From NCBI GenBank assembly GCA_003568945.1, contig BDIP01000343.1:1-21041 (forward strand): DNA of 21,041 nt, read 5' to 3'. Position numbers and translations under genes: made by a program. Position 1 is the stretch's first letter. Each line of letters opens with the position of its first letter. Shown in pieces: positions 9,175-18,800 of the stretch. The stretch is from Kipferlia bialata (Eukaryota; Fornicata). Below the pieces are notes generated by a model. It had not been told where the DNA came from, ran no database searches, and saw only the letters and a list, made by a program, of their open reading frames with translations.

Positions 9175-12021
9175 ATGGAGAACGAGCAGGTCCAGGAAGT
9201 GGAGTTCAAGGAGGAGGAGATGGGAGTACGTAAGTGTTTCTATGTTCATTTTGGGCACTATTTGCCCAGATTCTGAGTCTGGAGACGATTTCTCTTTCTA
9301 TCCTCGTCGGCACGCGCTCTTGGAGCATGCATATACTCTTTTTCTGTATACAGATGCGCTAGGGGATATGTAAAGCCGTATTTGGGTGTTTCGACTGACC
9401 TATGTTTGCCAGATCTAGCTTCCTTGTTTCACTCACTCCCTTACCCCAGGTCGCAGTGATTGCTGCTCTCCTTGATCACCTGGGTTTCAAGACCACCTCT
9501 GCCGCTCTGATCGCTGAGTATGACACCTACCCCGAGGGAAAGACCACCGTACGTGTTCATATAGATGTGGTATAGGTCACTCCAATAGTAGATGTGTGGA
9601 TCTGCATGTGTATCAAACCCCCCACCCCAGGACATGATGGCCATCAACGACTTCTTCGTCCACCTCCAGCAGGAGGCTGGCGCTGATGCCGTGCCCATGG
9701 AGGATGAGGACGTCCCAATGACTACCTCTGAGGAGGTACTTCCCCTTCTGTCCATGGTCTTTGTATACTAAGAGTGACCTTCGTCAGTATTCGTTCACTC
9801 ACTGTCAGAAGGAGGACGAGGAGGAGTCCTCTACCTCTGAGGAGTCTTCCTCTTCCGAGGAGTCCTCCTCTTCTGAGGAGGAGGAGAAGGTCGAGGAGGA
9901 GTCTTCTTCCTCTGAGGAGGAGGGTGATGTCGAGATGTCCGAGAAGAAGGTATGTACAACTACTCAGTCTCAGCGTCCTGGCCTCCATCCATCTTTATGT
10001 ATCAGTGTCAATGTGTCTCATCCCATGCTATGACTGTGGAGGAGCACAACATTCTCTTCCAGAGACTAACTGGCAAGGACCCCAAGGTGACACTCCATCT
10101 CTCTCTTTCCCTCCCTCTCTCTCTCTCTCTCTACACCCCTATGTGTCTCTGTGTGTCTCTGCCTCATGCCCAGGTTGTGTCTGACGAGATGTCCGAGACA
10201 GAGGAGGAGGTCGAGGAGGCACCCAAGGTACATGCATCACATACATGCATCACATACATGGAGACACTCTCGGCAGTGCACACATACTCCTTACCTCAGG
10301 CTGTCGTCCCCGTGAAGGCTGCTGAGAAGGAGGAGTCCTCTGAGGAGGAGTCCTCCTCTTCCGAGGAGTCCAGCTCTGAGGAGGTATGGAATGATTCAGT
10401 TTGATGCATGTACTCTGATATATGACACACTCACCTCAGGAGTCTTCTTCCGAGGAGTCCTCTAGCTCTGAGGAGGAGTCTTCCTCTTCCGAGGAGGAGG
10501 AGGAGGCCCCCAAGGTGTGTTTACCTCCCTGTTCTGTGTTCTGCTCCATTGTGTTGACTTCCACAGTACTGTCCACTTACACATAGGCTGCTGCCCCCGC
10601 CAAGGCCGCTGAGAAGGAGGAGGAGTCTTCTGAGGAGGAGTCCAGCTCTTCTGAGGAGTCTTCCTCTTCCGAGGAGTCCTCTANNNNNNNNNNNNNNNNN
10701 NNNNNNNNNNNNNNNNNNNNNNTCCGAGGAGTCCTCTAGCTCTGAGGAGGAGTCTTCTTCCTCTGAGGAGGAGGAGGAGGCTGCCCCTGCCGAGGCTGCC
10801 CCTGCCAAGGAGGACGAGGTACACACAGCTCTATATTATACTACACCACAATCCCTAATGTCTCACTGGTCATGACATATCTCACACAGGAGTCCTCCAG
10901 CTCTGAGGAGTCTTCCTCTTCTGAGGAGTCCAGCTCTTCTGAGGTGAGCCCACACAATTTGGTACATCGCAGGATGTATTCACCTTCAACCCATGCCCTC
11001 ATCCCTAGGAGTCCTCCAGCTCTGAGGAGGAGTCCTCTTCTTCCGAGGAGGAGGAGGAGAAGAAGGTCGACACCCCCATGGAGCCCAAGGTATTGCCACT
11101 CTGCTCAATGGGTATCTGTCTCTGTGTATAGTGTGACCCTGCTTCCTGCCTACCCCCCTCATCCCCAGGCTGCTGAGAAGGAGGAGTCCTCTGACGATGA
11201 GGAGTCTTCCTCTTCCGAGGTATGTGTGGATACTCACCACTTTCACCGCCGAAGTATATGCCTGCATACTACATACGCGTACTACCTCTCACCCACCAGG
11301 AGTCTTCTTCCTCTGAGGAGTCCTCCAGCGAGAGCTCTTCCTCCGAGGAGTCTGAGTCCGAGTCTGAGTCCGGATCTGACTCTGAGGCCACTGTCGAAGA
11401 GGACTTCACCCCCACCGAGATCAAGGTACACATACACATTCTTTCTCTCTTACACTCACCACTTCTGTCTTTGTAGTAGTGCCTATCCAGCCCCTCACCC
11501 CCAGGAGCTGAAGAGAGGCACTGCCGCCAAGAGGGCCGCTGCCATCGCCGCTGCCCAGCCAGCTGCCAAGAGGTGCGTGGCATGTGTCATATAACATACA
11601 CGGCTTACACTATACACTGTGTGTCTCACTGTAGGGCCCCCAAGGCCACCCCCAAGGCTGTCAAGCAGACACCCAGGTCCAAGAAGCAGACACCCAGGGC
11701 TACCCCCTCCAGGTACACTAAAATACCAATCTCTCTCTCCCCCACCCCCACCTCTCTCTCCGTCTCTGACCCTAGGCACTCCTACGACGAGGGCGTCGTT
11801 GGGCCCAACAAGAACCTCAACAACAGGCTCCAGGCCACCAAGGGCCAGGGCTACAGGTGGGTGGTGCATCTGGTGCATATTCCCTGTTATGTAGTATGTA
11901 TGTAGTATGTATGTAGTGCATATATGCTTCTCCTCCTCACCTCAGGACTGAGAAGGGCAAGCGCAAGAGAGGTGGCTTCGTGGGAGGCATCGCCGATGGG
12001 GTGAGGTCCCAGGCTCTCTAA
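9175..12021 (+). CDS. Nopp140/SRP40-like nucleolar phosphoprotein
   Basis: About 17 exons: 9175-9225, 9450-9548, 9631-9735, 9809-9949, 10063-10086 (weak), 10174-10227, 10300-10383, 10440-10514, 10587-10818 (with gap), 10890-10943, 11009-11089, 11169-11219, 11300-11425, 11505-11572, 11635-11712, 11776-11856 and 11946-12021 (TAA); roughly 480 residues. The N terminus has a LisH-like dimerisation motif (VIAALLDHLGFKTTSAALIA). The middle is many SSSSEE blocks, ideal for casein kinase 2, with short basic linkers (APAKAAEK). A Lys/Arg/Pro/Ala-rich segment (KAVKQTPRSKKQTPR) leads to the C-terminal SRP40/Nopp140 domain (NNRLQATKGQGYR, KRKRGGFVGG; compare KRGSYRGG in the family). Nopp140 is a chaperone of snoRNPs and RNA polymerase I in nucleolus and Cajal bodies. 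Exons 1-13 all begin and end in phase 0, so blocks can be added, lost or skipped without frame change. The acidic repeats make exact boundaries less sure. Confidence 0.88.
9825..11385 (+). repeat. Ser/Glu-rich coding repeats spread over successive exons
   Basis: The units GAGTCTTCCTCTTCCGAG and GAGTCCTCCAGCTCTGAG occur dozens of times in the exons of the Nopp140-like gene. Most exons open with GAGTC and close with GAG|GT or AAG|GT, so exons look like copies of one another. The repeats are coding and phase 0. Confidence 0.9.
10684..10722. other. Assembly gap (39 N)
   Basis: The gap lies inside a Ser/Glu repeat exon of the Nopp140-like gene. The left part of the exon (10587-10683) leaves one base over; the right part (10723-10818) starts on a codon. 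The frame joins only if the missing length is 2 modulo 3, so 39 is not the true length if the exon is intact. Confidence 0.98.
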
Positions 12022-12214
12022 GCATCCCCTGTGCATGTGTGTGTGTGAGGGTGTGTAGACTCTGTTGTTGTTGTTGCTCTGATGGGTGTGGGTCGTCCCA
12101 GGGCTATTACTCGGCCACTTTAATGGTATTGTTTCCGTAAATAGATTGTTTCGCTAGATGCATGGGTGTTTTCGTTGATATATCTATTTCATTGACTGGC
12201 TGTTACCAGAGTAA
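12022..12214. other. Convergent 3' intergenic region
   Basis: About 190 bases between the stop of the Nopp140-like gene and the stop of the minus-strand gene ending at 12215. It contains GT and TTG short repeats; no gene is visible. Confidence 0.6.
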
Positions 12215-13156
12215 TCATGCTACCTCTGCCTCACCCTCCTGGGTCTCTCTCTCCTCTCTCTCCCTTCCCCCCTCTCCCTCCTCCTCCCCCCCTACCACTG
12301 CCACTGATGCCCCCTCTGCCTCCCCCACCTCTCCCTGGGGGTGGTCCTCGGGGGGCATCGTGTAGTCCACAGTGTGCACCACTGGGGATGAGAGGCATGA
12401 TATACTTGAGACTGTACAAGGTATGGGCTCTCTACACACATACACCCACCTGAGCTTGTCTGGCCCACCTCAAACACATCTCCATCCAGACCAGAGACTA
12501 GGGTTAGAGAGACACTTGGATACATACTCCTATAGACATGTGTGTGTACTAGGATGCACCCACCCCCCACGTTGACCTGCTCCTCTGCGGCCCCAGACAC
12601 AAGCTCAGGGGGGAGGCTGCCTAGGGGGTCAGTGCACACACTCAATACTCACAGAGACACTACGTCTTCTTCCCGCCTACCTGCCTTTGCCTTTGACTCC
12701 TTGGCCAGTCTGTTCACAAACACGCCCACGTGGAGACAGGCAGAGCGGAGGCCTGGGGTGGGGAGACACCACATATGGCACATGACAGTACACTCACCCT
12801 TGGATGCCTTCTGCACCCCCTCGTTCTCCTGCATCCACATCTTGGTCTCAGTCACGGCCTTGCTCCTGGGGGGTGAGGGTAAGTACTAGGCCAAGAAGTA
12901 TATCGTGTAGTTGGGGTATCGTATTCACAATATATGAATGGGATATACTCACCTGCCCAGTGCGTCCACCCCACGCTGCAGCCCCTTGGCAACTTCCTGA
13001 GGGTAAGGGGACAGAGACAGAGAGCGAGAGAGAGAGAGAGAGAAGAAGAAGAGACAGGCCCCACCTCTGTGGCCTGTGGGAACCCGGTGTGTCTGAATGC
13101 CTCTCTGGTTGCCTCTGCACCCTCAGACACAGTGGCAGACACATTGTCAAGCACAC
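12215..13156 (-). CDS. Unrecognised protein, 3' part in seven exons
   Basis: Exons 13156-13065, 12996-12953, 12865-12798, 12752-12681, 12620-12564, 12497-12450 and 12381-12215 (TGA). All phases join (0, 2, 1, 1, 1, 1), which supports the model strongly. The protein reads VLDNVSATVSEGAEATREAF, then EVAKGLQRGVDALGRSKAVT, KMWMQENEGVQKASKG, VGVFVNRLAKESKAKAG, LPPELVSGAAEEQVNVG and SGLDGDVFEVGQTSSG, ending in a Gly/Glu-rich tail (VVGGEEEGEGG...). It looks largely helical and Ala/Glu/Lys-rich. The first part faintly recalls the spartin/ERD7 senescence domain, too weak to name it. The 5' exons are missing: upstream of 13156 the intron ends in a C tract of about 50, and no preceding exon is found. 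No signal peptide can be judged. Confidence 0.7.
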
Positions 13157-13158
13157 CT

Positions 13159-13165
13159 GGGGGGG

Positions 13166-13210
<45 letters not shown>
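13159..13210 (+). repeat. G run of 52 bases with one A; C-rich polypyrimidine tract of a minus-strand intron
   Basis: Only position 13168 is not G. On the minus strand this is a C tract ending directly in the AG acceptor of the exon at 13156, so it occupies the place of the polypyrimidine tract. Confidence 0.95.
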
Positions 13211-13211
<1 letters not shown>

Positions 13212-13980
13212 ATGTACATATGTGAATAGTACAATGTAATCCAATGCTAGTATAATAATGATAGTCAGGGTATGAATATGAGTATAGTGGTACCGAGTCC
13301 TACGTATAATGAACACTGGGGGGTGAGTGAACCAGCTCAATACAAGCATGGATTATAGGTGTTGGAGGTTATCGAATGGCACGAAGGCGGGCGGGGGGGG
13401 GGGGGGGTTATAATCACTCATATCACATATATACATGTGTGCCGTGATATATGCCAAATATTTACATACACATCAGTGGGACATATCATTGCAGACTCAA
13501 TATCACTTCCGTATCCCGCAATACGCTCACGACCACAATCACCCTTCTCCATAGCCATATATCATATACCAACATATTCCTATTGCACCTGGAGTACAAT
13601 GCCTAGGTTCTGTCTCTTTGGAGCTCCAACACAAAAGGTAGTAGAGGTTGACGGTAAGGTCTGAACAAGTCCTACCTTTATTCGCAAATGTAGCAAAAGT
13701 CCCGTACCCAAGACTCAGCATTTGGCTATAAATAGATATCACCCAGGAGTAGGCCCCCGCCCTCACCATCTTGGTAGGGGATGTCAACAGTCCTAAACTC
13801 CCATCTCTATTCACAGCATACACTCATACCTCAAAACACAATGACATACAGACACTTTGCAAATGAACACCAAATGATTCCCCTCCCTCTCCATCACTAT
13901 GGATGTACTCTGTACCGGCTCTCAGTGTCCCTCAACCGTTGTGGTGCCATATACATATACATATATCTATATACATGCCC
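13211..13980. other. Gene-poor stretch with G run and possible RCC1-like fragment
   Basis: No complete gene. It includes a G run at 13393-13407 and the RCC1-like open stretch described separately (13539-13823). The rest shows short AT-rich repeats and nothing recognisable. The 5' exons of the gene at 12215-13156 should lie here or beyond but were not found. Confidence 0.5.
13539..13823 (-). pseudogene. Possible RCC1-like blade fragment
   Basis: The open stretch reads VYAVNRDGSLGLL, then PTKMVRAGAYSWVI, then LSLGYGTFATFANKG. This is the spacing of an RCC1 blade (G.vyafG...LG...P..v..vaaG.yh..vl...G). It is closed by a stop upstream, has no clear splice acceptor and no start, and lies downstream of the stop of the RCC1-GH18 gene on the same strand. 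It may be an exon of another RCC1 gene or a relic of a duplication. Confidence 0.3.
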
Positions 13981-15836
13981 TCAGTGCCCCATGTGCCGTG
14001 TGGGTCTGGGGTACTCAGAGGTAGCCTGCCAGTCTGGGGTGAAGAGTAGCATACATAGGTCTATACATATACCCATGGATATACATAGCTATATAACACC
14101 CACCTAGTATGAGCTGCCTCCAGTTGTCAGGGATGGGACACTGCCACCCATCAATCTCACGGATACCGTCCTGATAATGAGATGGGCACTCAAACAGAGG
14201 CAACACAACAGATATATTACACCGCCCTCAGTATATATATATCTATATCAGATATAGACTATATCTACCTGTGTAATCAGGTCGAATCTCTGCTTCATCT
14301 CACTGTATGTGAAAGGTAGCAGGGTGTTGGGATCCACAGTCTCAAGGCCAATGCCTGGTGGTTATAGGGTATATGAGTGTATACGCACACATGAATTCAT
14401 AAAATTGTAATATGATTGTAAACAAGTACGCAACCGTGTAGTCTCAAGACCAATGCCTAGTAGGGTACACATAAAAGGAGACACAATTGTCCATATGATG
14501 CATATAAATATGTGGATGATATGATATATGGGTGGGGGGAACACTCTCGCAACACACATAATATTCTTCATTCATGTATATTCATCCACTAACCTAGCCT
14601 GTCTGTGCCATACCACCCTATGTTCTTGTCCATGTCGTCTATGAAGGTGGGGTCGAAGTGACCACAGTACGTGTCCATCGTGATGATACTGGCATTAAGG
14701 GTGGAGAGAGAGAGAGAGAAAGAATAGAGCCAAACTGAATATCCATAGTGATGATCCTCAGATTTAGTGTGGAAAGTACACATACGCATATACAGAGACA
14801 CATATACATGCCTATCAACGTCTGTCTGTGCTATCAAGTCAGGGTTGATGAACTCAGGGTCCCAATGGAACACATCCACCTGGCATGAGTGTGATAGAGT
14901 GTATCACCAATGAAGATACTATGTTCTTACTATATTCTTACTATTATATGCATATATATATATGTTGATGAATTCTGGGTTCCTTGAGAACAGATCGGCC
15001 TGGAGTCAGGTCATGTCATATATCATGTGATATAGGGAATACATCAACCTGGATAGAGGGAGTGAGGGTAGGTGTGAGTAAATGTATCCATATACACTGT
15101 ATCACATAGTGTACCTGCAATTCCAGTTCAGCCTCGTGCAATGCCTGTGAGAACATGGCTAGGAAAGAGGCAAAGTCAATGCCGTCCTGGTCTAGAGTGA
15201 GAGGTGTGGGATATAGAGATAGGGAGAGAGAAGGAGATAGACTGACAAGGGAGGTGGCATTTTGAATGTCTTCCTGGTCAGTATGAGAGGGAATGTGTGT
15301 AAATACATGTGTAAAGGAAAGAGTGGGACGGGTAGGTAGCAAGCACGGTGATGCATAGTCAATCCTGCCCGGTGTGTTCCTATCACATATAGTACACCAT
15401 ATACATACCTAACATGTCAGCGGGTTCAATATAGATAAAGTATATGTGGTACCCTGGGCACTATATCGTATATATACAAGTATATATCACATATATAGAT
15501 ATATATATGATATATACCTATACCTATATCTATATATATATCTATATCTATATATCTATATATATAGATACATACCCTGCATGTCTGCTGGCTCAAAGTC
15601 TACGTTGTACCCTGGATACCCGTTGATTCTGGCAGTCTGTAGGGCATGGGAGATGAAGGGCTGGACGTGAGTTGAGGTAAAGTACAGTTATACACACTCT
15701 CTCTATCACTATGTATTGGTAACATATATACCTCTGGGTCACTGAAGAGCTGTCTCAGTCTGGCAGGGTCTCTACATGTGATCATGGGCCAGGAGGTGTA
15801 TCCCATGCTAAGGTTAGTATATACACATATATATAT

Positions 15837-15867
<31 letters not shown>

Positions 15868-18800
15868 CGGTGATCATGGGCCATGAGGTGTAGCCTGTGC
15901 TGTGGTGAGTATATAGGGTGTATACAGTGAAGGGTGTGTCCAGAACATGGAGCTATGAATGCTGCGAGATATATCTGTAGAAAGAGACAATGCTGAGAAG
16001 AGGTCTCAGCGACAATATGTACAATTATGTACATATACGTACCGCTTGAGTGTTGGGTACACATCTGTGAACCCGTTCCACACCAGGGTGGAGTTGGCAC
16101 CCAGATCATAGGCCTCGAAGGAGACATCACTGAGTGTAAGGGTGTAGGTAGAGAGAAACTGTGAATAAGGGTGTAGGTAGAGAGAGACTGATTGAGCCAA
16201 TGGTCACTTCGAAAGAAACAATAATATGGAAAGATAATGGGAAACACACAGTGTTTAACACAGTGGGACTACTTATCAGTCAGTAGTAGACTCACACATA
16301 CCTGATAATTTGTGAACACTACGAATATGGAGTTGGTAGCACTCATACACACTAATACTATCAATGTACCCAGACCCACCTGATAATGTGTGACCATTCA
16401 GAGCTAGCCAGCTGTGCCAGGGCGTCACGATAGTCGACCTGGTGGTAGAGTGGATCCAACTGCATATGATATGGCTCCGTATGCTGCGCAACACAATGAA
16501 CTGAGGTGTGTATATATAGCAGGAAAGAAGACTAACAAGCAGTGGGGGGACGTCAATTACTCAGTCACAATGTAGGTAGAATTGCAAATGTACCCTCGTC
16601 ATTCTGTCACATCAGTTAACGCAACAGTAACGAAACTGTATATATATATATATATAGTTATAGTAACTATATATGGCGTCAGACATGTGGACGCTATTGT
16701 GCATAGAGAGTGATAACGTGCAACTCACCTTGTCCAGATACTGATACTGTTATCATATATATATCTATATATATATACCTGTATATATATATATACCTTA
16801 ATTCTAACATGTTTCGTCCACACACCTCGTCCTCACATCTCTGCAGGCATATCCAGGTAAACACACACACACACACACACATATATGTATATACATATAT
16901 ATATCTCAATTCTAACACCTTTCATCCACATACCTCGTCCTCACATCTCTGCAGGCATATCCAGGTGAGGACACGTCTGTCAGGGGGGTGGAGGGGGGTG
17001 GAACCTGGTGGTGTTAGGGGGAGATACACGCAACGTAGGGTAAGAGTATGGAATATACACTATTAATAGCATGGACTAGTACACTGTTCCTAGACGTGGC
17101 CTTACCCATGATGAGGAATGACCCCTCCGGTCCTGTCTCTATGGACTGGACCACCCCAGTTGATGCTTGTACAGTATCCATGGGAATTGGAGAGAGCGTA
17201 TTGTGATACTGGAGGTGAGAGGAGGTATATGGGTATGACACATGTTTACTGATGTGTACCCACCAGCGTGTCTGCCTCCCCTGTCTGTCCGTGCTCTGCA
17301 TACCCTGTCCCATACACTGTGTGGGTGGTGTCAAGCACAAGGGTGAAGGCACCCCCTGCCGACACTTGGGTGGCCTGGGTTAGGTATACAGTATATACCG
17401 TATATATACTATATATACGAATAACATATAATATAGTATATATCGTATATATACTATATATGTAGTATATATATATATATATACCGTATATATACCATAT
17501 GCACGTATAGACCATAAACACGCTATATATACACATAGTATGACCCCTTCATAAACATATGCATACCACCTAAGGTGGTCCTTCCCTTTAACAAGTATGT
17601 GTTCCTACTGATGCTGATCATTGCCAGACATGGCTATACATATTACCGTGTCTATACACCCACCTTCCCCCCCAGCACTGATGTGTCCACCAACACAGGT
17701 GTCAGGATGGCAAAGCCTAGCTCCATGTCTGCTGTTGTGTTGCCACACTGGCCATAGTCGTTGTTGCCAAAGGCGTAGACAGCGCCTAGGGTGAGGTAGT
17801 AAGATGACCTATTATCTACTATATATCATCTACCGTTGTTCCTACCCATGGCAGAGACAGCGCCTAGGGTTGGACGGATACATATGGCTGAAGTGTTGTG
17901 TTGTATACTTGTAGTAGGGCAAATACAACTACATACATGATCATGCCTTGCTCCATCAACACCACTGACTACTCCCGTCCAGATACATATATAGAGACAG
18001 ATAGATACATATATGGATACCGATACATAGATACAACAGTGTCTCCCACTGTAGTCTACGGTATATGTATTAGTACACTAAGTTGTATTGTATCCACATG
18101 TATGCATACACCCACCTGACCCCATCAACACCACCGAGTGGTCCTGCCCACAGAGGACTATGTACTCTACTCCAATATGTATATATATATATGCACTAGG
18201 TGTAGTATGCACACCTGACTCCATCAACACTACAGAGTGGTCCTGTCCGGCACTCACAGACACTGGGGTGTCAGTGTCCCAGGTGGGGGTCACCTTCGGG
18301 TCAGCATAAGTAACATATACTAATACAAACACTAAAGTATATATATATCTATAGTATATGTTTACATCCCCATGTATCTGTCAGCGACCCAGGAAGGGGT
18401 CACCTCAGTATCAGAAGGGCAATTTATATCATCCACATTATGCATGGGTATACGGATTGATGGTGCTCCCTATATAGTGAAGTAGTGGTACTTCAAATTA
18501 GTGGCTGTACGTACCAAGACAGGTGATGTTGCGCGTGTCTCGAAGTCCCCTGTCCCCAGCTCTCCGGCGTCGTTGTCACCAAAGGCATACAGAGAGCCTA
18601 GGGGTAAGTGGGTGTATATACCACACACACGTATATACATCTGAACACATATATCCAGATACCCTAAGAATACTTGCCATTGACAAGTTGCCAATCATCA
18701 TACTTATTGTTGTCTCCAAAGGTATACACAGAGCCTAAGGGTGGGGTATCGTTGTACACATCAACATGTATGTACATGATTGCATGGTGGCAAAGCACTG

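Noticed and set aside
9774-10184. Ser/Arg-like frame resembling a splicing SR protein
   Set aside because: It is the +1 shadow of the Ser/Glu exons and runs through introns.
12848-13349. Proline-rich frames on the minus strand
   Set aside because: They read through the C tract and introns; the spliced model in another frame gives a coherent protein.
16380-17208. RCC1 and GH18 parts as two separate genes
   Set aside because: Phase is kept over every junction, there is no stop after the last blade and no start, signal peptide or promoter-sized gap before the barrel.
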